From the NCBI GenBank assembly GCA_029961685.1, contig JARWKL010000012.1, forward strand, positions 13,113,955 to 13,177,954: a stretch of DNA of 64,000 bases. The letters run 5' to 3'. The stretch's first letter is position 1. Every line of letters begins with the position of its first letter. The stretch is from Aristolochia californica (lineage: Eukaryota; Streptophyta; Magnoliopsida; Piperales; Aristolochiaceae). The translations under genes were made by a program, and so were the position numbers. The notes below the pieces were generated by a model, which worked only from the letters and a program-made list of their open reading frames with translations, had not been told where the DNA came from and made no database searches. Below are positions 38,400-52,548 of this stretch, in pieces.

Positions 38400-40420
38400 A
38401 TTTCCCAAACTTGGATAACAAAAATTTTGTGTTCAATTGTGGTGTGTGAATAAATTTTCATTACTTACATTTGTTAATGTTTTAATTTTTTTTCATACAT
38501 AAACTCTAAAATTTACATTTTTTTGTGATCTATTTACCTTTTTTTGTTTACGGCATGAAGGGAGAACGAAAACTCAATGTTTTGATTTAATAAAAAAGTG
38601 TACATCTAAACTGGAGATGCACAATGCACAAATGTGGAGAGATATAATACCAAAGAGTGTCTGTGATTTTTCAGGATTGTGAGCTCTTTTCAGTTTTTAC
38701 TTCTCAGGGTTTACAATCGTCAGGAAAAGGGAGAGGCGGGGGATTTTTAATTGAGTGTTGACTCCCAATCCGCAAGTCATTTCTTACAATAATATAGCCC
38801 GTTACGAATGAAAAATCACTTTACAATCATCTATGATTGTTAGGTCAGCTTTTTGCAAACGGGCAAAATAATGGCTTGTTTGACTCGGGTAAATATCCCA
38901 CCGCACGTTCACTAGAGAATTTAATGAGCGTATGTTATTCTCTTTAAAAGCTTTGGATCCATAGGTCATTTGCATCTTTAACATGCTTGAAGCTTGCATA
39001 TCCATTTTTAAAACACGTGTGGAACAAATCTCTTTCTTGTAAAATTCCAAGCTATTAGGGTTGCACTAGTTGAATTTCCCAAACTTGGATAACAAAAGTT
39101 TTGTGTTAATTTTTGGTGTGTGAAAAAATTTTTTTACTTACATTTGTTATTGTTTTAAATTTTTTCCATACATAAACTCAAAAATTTTGATTTTGCTGTG
39201 ATCTATTTGCCTTTTTATGTTTACGGGATGGAGGGAGAGTGAAAACTCAAAGTTTTGATTTAAGAAAAAAGTGTACATCTAAAATGGAGACGCACAGTGC
39301 ACAAATGTAGAGAGAGATACTTACAATGAGTGTCTGCAATTTTTAGGGAATTTAAGCTCTCTTTTTAGTTTTTATATCTCAGGTTTTGCAATCGTCGGGA
39401 AAAGGGGAAGGCGGGGTGTTTTTAACTGAGTGTTGACTCCCAATCCGTAAGTCATTTCTTACAAAAATATAGCCCGTTACGGATGATAAATAACTTTACA
39501 ATCATCTATGATTGTTAGGTAAGCTTTTTGTGAACGGGCAAAATAATGGCTAGTTCGATTCTGGTAAATATCCCACCGCACGTTCATTGAGAATTTAATG
39601 AGCTTTTGTTATTCTCTTTAAAAGCTTTGGATCCATAGGTCATTTGCATCTTTAACATGTTTCAAGCATGCATATCCATTTTTAAAACACGTGTAGAAGA
39701 AATCTCTTTCTTGTAAAATTCCATGCAATTAGGGTTGAACTAGTGGAATTTCTCAAACTTGGAAAACAAAACTTTTGTGTTCATTTGTGGTGTGTCAGTA
39801 AATTTTCTGTACTTACATTTGTTATTGTTTTAATTTTTTTCACACATAAACTCGAAAATTTTCATTTTGTTGTGATCTATTTGCCTTTTTTGGTTTACAG
39901 GATGAAGGGAGAGCGAAAACTCAAAGTTTTGATTTAAGAAAAAAGTGTACATCTAAAATGGAGATGCACAATGCACAATTGTAGGGAGAGATAACTCCAA
40001 AGAGTGTTTGTAATTTTTAGGGATTGTAAGATCTTTTTAGTTTTTGTATCTCAGGTTTTGCAATCGTCGGGAAAACATGGAGGCGTGCTATTTTTAACTG
40101 ACTGTTGACTCCCGATCCGTATGTCTTTTCTTACAAAAATATAGCCCGTTACTCATGATAAATCACATTACAATCATCTATGATTCTTAGGTCAGCTTTT
40201 TGAAAACGGGCAAAATAATGGCTTCTTTCACTCGGGTGAATATCCCACCGCACGTTCACTTCAGAATTTAATGAGTGTTTGTTATTCTAATTAAAAGCTT
40301 TGGATCCATAGGTCATTTGCATCTTTAACGTGTTTCAAGCATGCATATCCATTTTTAAAACACGTCTAGAAGAATTCTCTTTCTTGTAAAATTTCAAGCT
40401 ATTAGGGTTGAACTAGTGGA
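38400..40420. repeat. HOR unit 20
   Basis: A 38400-39073, B 39074-39747, C 39748-40420. G at 39189 together with C at 39796 (GTGTGTCAG), a combination seen in no other unit and so a possible recombinant. Confidence 0.95.
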
Positions 40421-42441
40421 ATTTCCCAAACTTGGATAACAAAAATTTTGTGTTCAATTGTGGTGTGTGAATAAATTTTCATTACTTACATTTGTTAATG
40501 TTTTAATTTTTTTTCATACATAAACTCTAAAATTTACATTTTTTTGTGATCTATTTACCTTTTTTTGTTTACGGCATGAAGGGAGAACGAAAACTCAATG
40601 TTTTGATTTAATAAAAAAGTGTACATCTAAACTGGAGATGCACAATGCACAAATGTGGAGAGATATAATACCAAAGAGTGTCTGTGATTTTTCAGGATTG
40701 TGAGCTCTTTTCAGTTTTTACTTCTCAGGGTTTACAATCGTCAGGAAAAGGGAGAGGCGGGGGATTTTTAATTGAGTGTTGACTCCCAATCCGCAAGTCA
40801 TTTCTTACAATAATATAGCCCGTTACGAATGAAAAATCACTTTACAATCATCTATGATTGTTAGGTCAGCTTTTTGCAAACGGGCAAAATAATGGCTTGT
40901 TTGACTCGGGTAAATATCCCACCGCACGTTCACTAGAGAATTTAATGAGCGTATGTTATTCTCTTTAAAAGCTTTGGATCCATAGGTCATTTGCATCTTT
41001 AACATGCTTGAAGCTTGCATATCCATTTTTAAAACACGTGTGGAACAAATCTCTTTCTTGTAAAATTCCAAGCTATTAGGGTTGCACTAGTTGAATTTCC
41101 CAAACTTGGATAACAAAAGTTTTGTGTTAATTTTTGGTGTGTGAAAAAATTTTTTTACTTACATTTGTTATTGTTTTAAATTTTTTCCATACATAAACTC
41201 AAAAATTTTGATTTTGCTGTGATCTATTTGCCTTTTTATGTTTACGGGATGGAGGGAGAGTGAAAACTCAAAGTTTTGATTTAAGAAAAAAGTGTACATC
41301 TAAAATGGAGACGCACAGTGCACAAATGTAGAGAGAGATACTTACAATGAGTGTCTGCAATTTTTAGGGAATTTAAGCTCTCTTTTTAGTTTTTATATCT
41401 CAGGTTTTGCAATCGTCGGGAAAAGGGGAAGGCGGGGTGTTTTTAACTGAGTGTTGACTCCCAATCCGTAAGTCATTTCTTACAAAAATATAGCCCGTTA
41501 CGGATGATAAATAACTTTACAATCATCTATGATTGTTAGGTAAGCTTTTTGTGAACGGGCAAAATAATGGCTAGTTCGATTCTGGTAAATATCCCACCGC
41601 ACGTTCATTGAGAATTTAATGAGCTTTTGTTATTCTCTTTAAAAGCTTTGGATCCATAGGTCATTTGCATCTTTAACATGTTTCAAGCATGCATATCCAT
41701 TTTTAAAACACGTGTAGAAGAAATCTCTTTCTTGTAAAATTCCATGCAATTAGGGTTGAACTAGTGGAATTTCTCAAACTTGGAAAACAAAACTTTTGTG
41801 TTCATTTGTGGTGTGTGAGTAAATTTTCTGTACTTACATTTGTTATTGTTTTAATTTTTTTCACACATAAACTCGAAAATTTTCATTTTGTTGTGATCTA
41901 TTTGCCTTTTTTGGTTTACAGGATGAAGGGAGAGCGAAAACTCAAAGTTTTGATTTAAGAAAAAAGTGTACATCTAAAATGGAGATGCACAATGCACAAT
42001 TGTAGGGAGAGATAACTCCAAAGAGTGTTTGTAATTTTTAGGGATTGTAAGATCTTTTTAGTTTTTGTATCTCAGGTTTTGCAATCGTCGGGAAAACATG
42101 GAGGCGTGCTATTTTTAACTGACTGTTGACTCCCGATCCGTATGTCTTTTCTTACAAAAATATAGCCCGTTACTCATGATAAATCACATTACAATCATCT
42201 ATGATTCTTAGGTCAGCTTTTTGAAAACGGGCAAAATAATGGCTTCTTTCACTCGGGTGAATATCCCACCGCACGTTCACTTCAGAATTTAATGAGTGTT
42301 TGTTATTCTAATTAAAAGCTTTGGATCCATAGGTCATTTGCATCTTTAACGTGTTTCAAGCATGCATATCCATTTTTAAAACACGTCTAGAAGAATTCTC
42401 TTTCTTGTAAAATTTCAAGCTATTAGGGTTGAACTAGTGGA
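40421..42441. repeat. HOR unit 21
   Basis: A 40421-41094, B 41095-41768, C 41769-42441. G at 41210; otherwise consensus. Confidence 0.95.
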
Positions 42442-44462
42442 ATTTCCCAAACTTGGATAACAAAAATTTTGTGTTCAATTGTGGTGTGTGAATAAATTTT
42501 CATTACTTACATTTGTTAATGTTTTAATTTTTTTTCATACATAAACTCTAAAATTTACATTTTTTTGTGATCTATTTACCTTTTTTTGTTTACGGCATGA
42601 AGGGAGAACGAAAACTCAATGTTTTGATTTAATAAAAAAGTGTACATCTAAACTGGAGATGCACAATGCACAAATGTGGAGAGATATAATACCAAAGAGT
42701 GTCTGTGATTTTTCAGGATTGTGAGCTCTTTTCAGTTTTTACTTCTCAGGGTTTACAATCGTCAGGAAAAGGGAGAGGCGGGGGATTTTTAATTGAGTGT
42801 TGACTCCCAATCCGCAAGTCATTTCTTACAATAATATAGCCCGTTACGAATGAAAAATCACTTTACAATCATCTATGATTGTTAGGTCAGCTTTTTGCAA
42901 ACGGGCAAAATAATGGCTTGTTTGACTCGGGTAAATATCCCACCGCACGTTCACTAGAGAATTTAATGAGCGTATGTTATTCTCTTTAAAAGCTTTGGAT
43001 CCATAGGTCATTTGCATCTTTAACATGCTTGAAGCTTGCATATCCATTTTTAAAACACGTGTGGAACAAATCTCTTTCTTGTAAAATTCCAAGCTATTAG
43101 GGTTGCACTAGTTGAATTTCCCAAACTTGGATAACAAAAGTTTTGTGTTAATTTTTGGTGTGTGAAAAAATTTTTTTACTTACATTTGTTATTGTTTTAA
43201 ATTTTTTCCATACATAAACTCAAAAATTTTGATTTTGCTGTGATCTATTTGCCTTTTTATGTTTACGGGATGGAGGGAGAGTGAAAACTCAAAGTTTTGA
43301 TTTAAGAAAAAAGTGTACATCTAAAATGGAGACGCACAGTGCACAAATGTAGAGAGAGATACTTACAATGAGTGTCTGCAATTTTTAGGGAATTTAAGCT
43401 CTCTTTTTAGTTTTTATATCTCAGGTTTTGCAATCGTCGGGAAAAGGGGAAGGCGGGGTGTTTTTAACTGAGTGTTGACTCCCAATCCGTAAGTCATTTC
43501 TTACAAAAATATAGCCCGTTACGGATGATAAATAACTTTACAATCATCTATGATTGTTAGGTAAGCTTTTTGTGAACGGGCAAAATAATGGCTAGTTCGA
43601 TTCTGGTAAATATCCCACCGCACGTTCATTGAGAATTTAATGAGCTTTTGTTATTCTCTTTAAAAGCTTTGGATCCATAGGTCATTTGCATCTTTAACAT
43701 GTTTCAAGCATGCATATCCATTTTTAAAACACGTGTAGAAGAAATCTCTTTCTTGTAAAATTCCATGCAATTAGGGTTGAACTAGTGGAATTTCTCAAAC
43801 TTGGAAAACAAAACTTTTGTGTTCATTTGTGGTGTGTGAGTAAATTTTCTGTACTTACATTTGTTATTGTTTTAATTTTTTTCACACATAAACTCGAAAA
43901 TTTTCATTTTGTTGTGATCTATTTGCCTTTTTTGGTTTACAGGATGAAGGGAGAGCGAAAACTCAAAGTTTTGATTTAAGAAAAAAGTGTACATCTAAAA
44001 TGGAGATGCACAATGCACAATTGTAGGGAGAGATAACTCCAAAGAGTGTTTGTAATTTTTAGGGATTGTAAGATCTTTTTAGTTTTTGTATCTCAGGTTT
44101 TGCAATCGTCGGGAAAACATGGAGGCGTGCTATTTTTAACTGACTGTTGACTCCCGATCCGTATGTCTTTTCTTACAAAAATATAGCCCGTTACTCATGA
44201 TAAATCACATTACAATCATCTATGATTCTTAGGTCAGCTTTTTGAAAACGGGCAAAATAATGGCTTCTTTCACTCGGGTGAATATCCCACCGCACGTTCA
44301 CTTCAGAATTTAATGAGTGTTTGTTATTCTAATTAAAAGCTTTGGATCCATAGGTCATTTGCATCTTTAACGTGTTTCAAGCATGCATATCCATTTTTAA
44401 AACACGTCTAGAAGAATTCTCTTTCTTGTAAAATTTCAAGCTATTAGGGTTGAACTAGTGGA
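42442..44462. repeat. HOR unit 22
   Basis: A 42442-43115, B 43116-43789, C 43790-44462. G at 43231; otherwise consensus. Confidence 0.95.
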
Positions 44463-46483
44463 ATTTCCCAAACTTGGATAACAAAAATTTTGTGTTCAAT
44501 TGTGGTGTGTGAATAAATTTTCATTACTTACATTTGTTAATGTTTTAATTTTTTTTCATACATAAACTCTAAAATTTACATTTTTTTGTGATCTATTTAC
44601 CTTTTTTTGTTTACGGCATGAAGGGAGAACGAAAACTCAATGTTTTGATTTAATAAAAAAGTGTACATCTAAACTGGAGATGCACAATGCACAAATGTGG
44701 AGAGATATAATACCAAAGAGTGTCTGTGATTTTTCAGGATTGTGAGCTCTTTTCAGTTTTTACTTCTCAGGGTTTACAATCGTCAGGAAAAGGGAGAGGC
44801 GGGGGATTTTTAATTGAGTGTTGACTCCCAATCCGCAAGTCATTTCTTACAATAATATAGCCCGTTACGAATGAAAAATCACTTTACAATCATCTATGAT
44901 TGTTAGGTCAGCTTTTTGCAAACGGGCAAAATAATGGCTTGTTTGACTCGGGTAAATATCCCACCGCACGTTCACTAGAGAATTTAATGAGCGTATGTTA
45001 TTCTCTTTAAAAGCTTTGGATCCATAGGTCATTTGCATCTTTAACATGCTTGAAGCTTGCATATCCATTTTTAAAACACGTGTGGAACAAATCTCTTTCT
45101 TGTAAAATTCCAAGCTATTAGGGTTGCACTAGTTGAATTTCCCAAACTTGGATAACAAAAGTTTTGTGTTAATTTTTGGTGTGTGAAAAAATTTTTTTAC
45201 TTACATTTGTTATTGTTTTAAATTTTTTCCATACATAAACTCAAAAATTTTGATTTTGCTGTGATCTATTTGCCTTTTTATGTTTACGGGATGGAGGGAG
45301 AGTGAAAACTCAAAGTTTTGATTTAAGAAAAAAGTGTACATCTAAAATGGAGACGCACAGTGCACAAATGTAGAGAGAGATACTTACAATGAGTGTCTGC
45401 AATTTTTAGGGAATTTAAGCTCTCTTTTTAGTTTTTATATCTCAGGTTTTGCAATCGTCGGGAAAAGGGGAAGGCGGGGTGTTTTTAACTGAGTGTTGAC
45501 TCCCAATCCGTAAGTCATTTCTTACAAAAATATAGCCCGTTACGGATGATAAATAACTTTACAATCATCTATGATTGTTAGGTAAGCTTTTTGTGAACGG
45601 GCAAAATAATGGCTAGTTCGATTCTGGTAAATATCCCACCGCACGTTCATTGAGAATTTAATGAGCTTTTGTTATTCTCTTTAAAAGCTTTGGATCCATA
45701 GGTCATTTGCATCTTTAACATGTTTCAAGCATGCATATCCATTTTTAAAACACGTGTAGAAGAAATCTCTTTCTTGTAAAATTCCATGCAATTAGGGTTG
45801 AACTAGTGGAATTTCTCAAACTTGGAAAACAAAACTTTTGTGTTCATTTGTGGTGTGTGAGTAAATTTTCTGTACTTACATTTGTTATTGTTTTAATTTT
45901 TTTCACACATAAACTCGAAAATTTTCATTTTGTTGTGATCTATTTGCCTTTTTTGGTTTACAGGATGAAGGGAGAGCGAAAACTCAAAGTTTTGATTTAA
46001 GAAAAAAGTGTACATCTAAAATGGAGATGCACAATGCACAATTGTAGGGAGAGATAACTCCAAAGAGTGTTTGTAATTTTTAGGGATTGTAAGATCTTTT
46101 TAGTTTTTGTATCTCAGGTTTTGCAATCGTCGGGAAAACATGGAGGCGTGCTATTTTTAACTGACTGTTGACTCCCGATCCGTATGTCTTTTCTTACAAA
46201 AATATAGCCCGTTACTCATGATAAATCACATTACAATCATCTATGATTCTTAGGTCAGCTTTTTGAAAACGGGCAAAATAATGGCTTCTTTCACTCGGGT
46301 GAATATCCCACCGCACGTTCACTTCAGAATTTAATGAGTGTTTGTTATTCTAATTAAAAGCTTTGGATCCATAGGTCATTTGCATCTTTAACGTGTTTCA
46401 AGCATGCATATCCATTTTTAAAACACGTCTAGAAGAATTCTCTTTCTTGTAAAATTTCAAGCTATTAGGGTTGAACTAGTGGA
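44463..46483. repeat. HOR unit 23
   Basis: A 44463-45136, B 45137-45810, C 45811-46483. G at 45252; otherwise consensus. Confidence 0.95.
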
Positions 46484-48504
46484 ATTTCCCAAACTTGGAT
46501 AACAAAAATTTTGTGTTCAATTGTGGTGTGTGAATAAATTTTCATTACTTACATTTGTTAATGTTTTAATTTTTTTTCATACATAAACTCTAAAATTTAC
46601 ATTTTTTTGTGATCTATTTACCTTTTTTTGTTTACGGCATGAAGGGAGAACGAAAACTCAATGTTTTGATTTAATAAAAAAGTGTACATCTAAACTGGAG
46701 ATGCACAATGCACAAATATGGAGAGATATAATACCAAAGAGTGTCTGTGATTTTTCAGGATTGTGAGCTCTTTTCAGTTTTTACTTCTCAGGGTTTACAA
46801 TCGTCAGGAAAAGGGAGAGGCGGGGGATTTTTAATTGAGTGTTGACTCCCAATCCGCAAGTCATTTCTTACAATAATATAGCCCGTTACGAATGAAAAAT
46901 CACTTTACAATCATCTATGATTGTTAGGTCAGCTTTTTGCAAACGGGCAAAATAATGGCTTGTTTGACTCGGGTAAATATCCCACCGCACGTTCACTAGA
47001 GAATTTAATGAGCGTATGTTATTCTCTTTAAAAGCTTTGGATCCATAGGTCATTTGCATCTTTAACATGCTTGAAGCTTGCATATCCATTTTTAAAACAC
47101 GTGTGGAACAAATCTCTTTCTTGTAAAATTCCAAGCTATTAGGGTTGCACTAGTTGAATTTCCCAAACTTGGATAACAAAAGTTTTGTGTTAATTTTTGG
47201 TGTGTGAAAAAATTTTTTTACTTACATTTGTTATTGTTTTAAATTTTTTCCATACATAAACTCAAAAATTTTGATTTTGCTGTGATCTATTTGCCTTTTT
47301 ATGTTTACGGGATGGAGGGAGAGTGAAAACTCAAAGTTTTGATTTAAGAAAAAAGTGTATATCTAAAATGGAGACGCACAGTGCACAAATGTAGAGAGAG
47401 ATACTTACAATGAGTGTCTGCAATTTTTAGGGAATTTAAGCTCTCTTTTTAGTTTTTATATCTCAGGTTTTGCAATCGTCGGGAAAAGGGGAAGGCGGGG
47501 TGTTTTTAACTGAGTGTTGACTCCCAATCCGTAAGTCATTTCTTACAAAAATATAGCCCGTTACGGATGATAAATAACTTTACAATCATCTATGATTGTT
47601 AGGTAAGCTTTTTGTGAACGGGCAAAATAATGGCTAGTTCGATTCCGGTAAATATCCCACCGCACGTTCATTGAGAATTTAATGAGCTTTTGTTATTCTC
47701 TTTAAAAGCTTTGGATCCATAGGTCATTTGCATCTTTAACATGTTTCAAGCATGCATATCCATTTTTAAAACACGTGTAGAAGAAATCTCTTTCTTGTAA
47801 AATTCCATGCAATTAGGGTTGAACTAGTGGAATTTCTCAAACTTGGAAAACAAAACTTTTGTGTTCATTTGTGGTGTGTGAGTAAATTTTCTGTACTTAC
47901 ATTTGTTATTGTTTTAATTTTTTTCACACATAAACTCGAAAATTTTCATTTTGTTGTGATCTATTTGCCTTTTTTGGTTTACAGGATGAAGGGAGAGCGA
48001 AAACTCAAAGTTTTGATTTAAGAAAAAAGTGTACATCTAAAATGGAGATGCACAATGCACAATTGTAGGGAGAGATAACTCCAAAGAGTGTTTGTAATTT
48101 TTAGGGATTGTAAGATCTTTTTAGTTTTTGTATCTCAGGTTTTGCAATCGTCGGGAAAACATGGAGGCGTGCTATTTTTAACTGACTGTTGACTCCCGAT
48201 CCGTATGTCTTTTCTTACAAAAATATAGCCCGTTACTCATGATAAATCACATTACAATCATCTATGATTCTTAGGTCAGCTTTTTGAAAACGGGCAAAAT
48301 AATGGCTTCTTTCACTCGGGTGAATATCCCACCGCACGTTCACTTCAGAATTTAATGAGTGTTTGTTATTCTAATTAAAAGCTTTGGATCCATAGGTCAT
48401 TTGCATCTTTAACGTGTTTCAAGCATGCATATCCATTTTTAAAACACGTCTAGAAGAATTCTCTTTCTTGTAAAATTTCAAGCTATTAGGGTTGAACTAG
48501 TGGA
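46484..48504. repeat. HOR unit 24
   Basis: A 46484-47157, B 47158-47831, C 47832-48504. G at 47273. Has the most private changes I found: A at 46718 (CAAATATGG), T at 47360 (GTGTATATC) and C at 47646 (GATTCCGG). All three are transitions. Confidence 0.95.
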
Positions 48505-50526
48505 ATTTCCCAAACTTGGATAACAAAAATTTTGTGTTCAATTGTGGTGTGTGAATAAATTTTCATTACTTACATTTGTTAATGTTTTAATTTTTTTTCA
48601 TACATAAACTCTAAAATTTACATTTTTTTTGTGATCTATTTACCTTTTTTTGTTTACGGCATGAAGGGAGAACGAAAACTCAATGTTTTGATTTAATAAA
48701 AAAGTGTACATCTAAACTGGAGATGCACAATGCACAAATGTGGAGAGATATAATACCAAAGAGTGTCTGTGATTTTTCAGGATTGTGAGCTCTTTTCAGT
48801 TTTTACTTCTCAGGGTTTACAATCGTCAGGAAAAGGGAGAGGCGGGGGATTTTTAATTGAGTGTTGACTCCCAATCCGCAAGTCATTTCTTACAATAATA
48901 TAGCCCGTTACGAATGAAAAATCACTTTACAATCATCTATGATTGTTAGGTCAGCTTTTTGCAAACGGGCAAAATAATGGCTTGTTTGACTCGGGTAAAT
49001 ATCCCACCGCACGTTCACTAGAGAATTTAATGAGCGTATGTTATTCTCTTTAAAAGCTTTGGATCCATAGGTCATTTGCATCTTTAACATGCTTGAAGCT
49101 TGCATATCCATTTTTAAAACACGTGTGGAACAAATCTCTTTCTTGTAAAATTCCAAGCTATTAGGGTTGCACTAGTTGAATTTCCCAAACTTGGATAACA
49201 AAAGTTTTGTGTTAATTTTTGGTGTGTGAAAAAATTTTTTTACTTACATTTGTTATTGTTTTAAATTTTTTCCATACATAAACTCAAAAATTTTCATTTT
49301 GCTGTGATCTATTTGCCTTTTTATGTTTACGGGATGGAGGGAGAGTGAAAACTCAAAGTTTTGATTTAAGAAAAAAGTGTACATCTAAAATGGAGACGCA
49401 CAGTGCACAAATGTAGAGAGAGATACTTACAATGAGTGTCTGCAATTTTTAGGGAATTTAAGCTCTCTTTTTAGTTTTTATATCTCAGGTTTTGCAATCG
49501 TCGGGAAAAGGGGAAGGCGGGGTGTTTTTAACTGAGTGTTGACTCCCAATCCGTAAGTCATTTCTTACAAAAATATAGCCCGTTACGGATGATAAATAAC
49601 TTTACAATCATCTATGATTGTTAGGTAAGCTTTTTGTGAACGGGCAAAATAATGGCTAGTTCGATTCTGGTAAATATCCCACCGCACGTTCATTGAGAAT
49701 TTAATGAGCTTTTGTTATTCTCTTTAAAAGCTTTGGATCCATAGGTCATTTGCATCTTTAACATGTTTCAAGCATGCATATCCATTTTTAAAACACGTGT
49801 AGAAGAAATCTCTTTCTTGTAAAATTCCATGCAATTAGGGTTGAACTAGTGGAATTTCTCAAACTTGGAAAACAAAACTTTTGTGTTCATTTGTGGTGTG
49901 TGAGTAAATTTTCTGTACTTACATTTGTTATTGTTTTAATTTTTTTCACACATAAACTCGAAAATTTTCATTTTGTTGTGATCTATTTGCCTTTTTTGGT
50001 TTACAGGATGAAGGGAGAGCGAAAACTCAAAGTTTTGATTTAAGAAAAAAGTGTACATCTAAAATGGAGATGCACAATGCACAATTGTAGGGAGAGATAA
50101 CTCCAAAGAGTGTTTGTAATTTTTAGGGATTGTAAGATCTTTTTAGTTTTTGTATCTCAGGTTTTGCAATCGTCGGGAAAACATGGAGGCGTGCTATTTT
50201 TAACTGACTGTTGACTCCCGATCCGTATGTCTTTTCTTACAAAAATATAGCCCGTTACTCATGATAAATCACATTACAATCATCTATGATTCTTAGGTCA
50301 GCTTTTTGAAAACGGGCAAAATAATGGCTTCTTTCACTCGGGTGAATATCCCACCGCACGTTCACTTCAGAATTTAATGAGTGTTTGTTATTCTAATTAA
50401 AAGCTTTGGATCCATAGGTCATTTGCATCTTTAACGTGTTTCAAGCATGCATATCCATTTTTAAAACACGTCTAGAAGAATTCTCTTTCTTGTAAAATTT
50501 CAAGCTATTAGGGTTGAACTAGTGGA
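48505..50526. repeat. HOR unit 25, 2022 bp
   Basis: A 48505-49179 (675 bp), B 49180-49853, C 49854-50526. One extra T makes the run at 48623-48630 eight bases long. C at the offset-790 site. Confidence 0.95.
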
Positions 50527-52548
50527 ATTTCCCAAACTTGGATAACAAAAATTTTGTGTTCAATTGTGGTGTGTGAATAAATTTTCATTACTTACATTTG
50601 TTAATGTTTTAATTTTTTTTCATACATAAACTCTAAAATTTACATTTTTTTTGTGATCTATTTACCTTTTTTTGTTTACGGCATGAAGGGAGAACGAAAA
50701 CTCAATGTTTTGATTTAATAAAAAAGTGTACATCTAAACTGGAGATGCACAATGCACAAATGTGGAGAGATATAATACCAAAGAGTGTCTGTGATTTTTC
50801 AGGATTGTGAGCTCTTTTCAGTTTTTACTTCTCAGGGTTTACAATCGTCAGGAAAAGGGAGAGGCGGGGGATTTTTAATTGAGTGTTGACTCCCAATCCG
50901 CAAGTCATTTCTTACAATAATATAGCCCGTTACGAATGAAAAATCACTTTACAATCATCTATGATTGTTAGGTCAGCTTTTTGCAAACGGGCAAAATAAT
51001 GGCTTGTTTGACTCGGGTAAATATCCCACCGCACGTTCACTAGAGAATTTAATGAGCGTATGTTATTCTCTTTAAAAGCTTTGGATCCATAGGTCATTTG
51101 CATCTTTAACATGCTTGAAGCTTGCATATCCATTTTTAAAACACGTGTGGAACAAATCTCTTTCTTGTAAAATTCCAAGCTATTAGGGTTGCACTAGTTG
51201 AATTTCCCAAACTTGGATAACAAAAGTTTTGTGTTAATTTTTGGTGTGTGAAAAAATTTTTTTACTTACATTTGTTATTGTTTTAAATTTTTTCCATACA
51301 TAAACTCAAAAATTTTGATTTTGCTGTGATCTATTTGCCTTTTTATGTTTACGGGATGGAGGGAGAGTGAAAACTCAAAGTTTTGATTTAAGAAAAAAGT
51401 GTACATCTAAAATGGAGACGCACAGTGCACAAATGTAGAGAGAGATACTTACAATGAGTGTCTGCAATTTTTAGGGAATTTAAGCTCTCTTTTTAGTTTT
51501 TATATCTCAGGTTTTGCAATCGTCGGGAAAAGGGGAAGGCGGGGTGTTTTTAACTGAGTGTTGACTCCCAATCCGTAAGTCATTTCTTACAAAAATATAG
51601 CCCGTTACGGATGATAAATAACTTTACAATCATCTATGATTGTTAGGTAAGCTTTTTGTGAACGGGCAAAATAATGGCTAGTTCGATTCTGGTAAATATC
51701 CCACCGCACGTTCATTGAGAATTTAATGAGCTTTTGTTATTCTCTTTAAAAGCTTTGGATCCATAGGTCATTTGCATCTTTAACATGTTTCAAGCATGCA
51801 TATCCATTTTTAAAACACGTGTAGAAGAAATCTCTTTCTTGTAAAATTCCATGCAATTAGGGTTGAACTAGTGGAATTTCTCAAACTTGGAAAACAAAAC
51901 TTTTGTGTTCATTTGTGGTGTGTGAGTAAATTTTCTGTACTTACATTTGTTATTGTTTTAATTTTTTTCACACATAAACTCGAAAATTTTCATTTTGTTG
52001 TGATCTATTTGCCTTTTTTGGTTTACAGGATGAAGGGAGAGCGAAAACTCAAAGTTTTGATTTAAGAAAAAAGTGTACATCTAAAATGGAGATGCACAAT
52101 GCACAATTGTAGGGAGAGATAACTCCAAAGAGTGTTTGTAATTTTTAGGGATTGTAAGATCTTTTTAGTTTTTGTATCTCAGGTTTTGCAATCGTCGGGA
52201 AAACATGGAGGCGTGCTATTTTTAACTGACTGTTGACTCCCGATCCGTATGTCTTTTCTTACAAAAATATAGCCCGTTACTCATGATAAATCACATTACA
52301 ATCATCTATGATTCTTAGGTCAGCTTTTTGAAAACGGGCAAAATAATGGCTTCTTTCACTCGGGTGAATATCCCACCGCACGTTCACTTCAGAATTTAAT
52401 GAGTGTTTGTTATTCTAATTAAAAGCTTTGGATCCATAGGTCATTTGCATCTTTAACGTGTTTCAAGCATGCATATCCATTTTTAAAACACGTCTAGAAG
52501 AATTCTCTTTCTTGTAAAATTTCAAGCTATTAGGGTTGAACTAGTGGA
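50527..52548. repeat. HOR unit 26, 2022 bp
   Basis: A 50527-51201 (675 bp), B 51202-51875, C 51876-52548. Same T8 run as unit 25 (50645-50652) but G at 51317. Confidence 0.95.
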
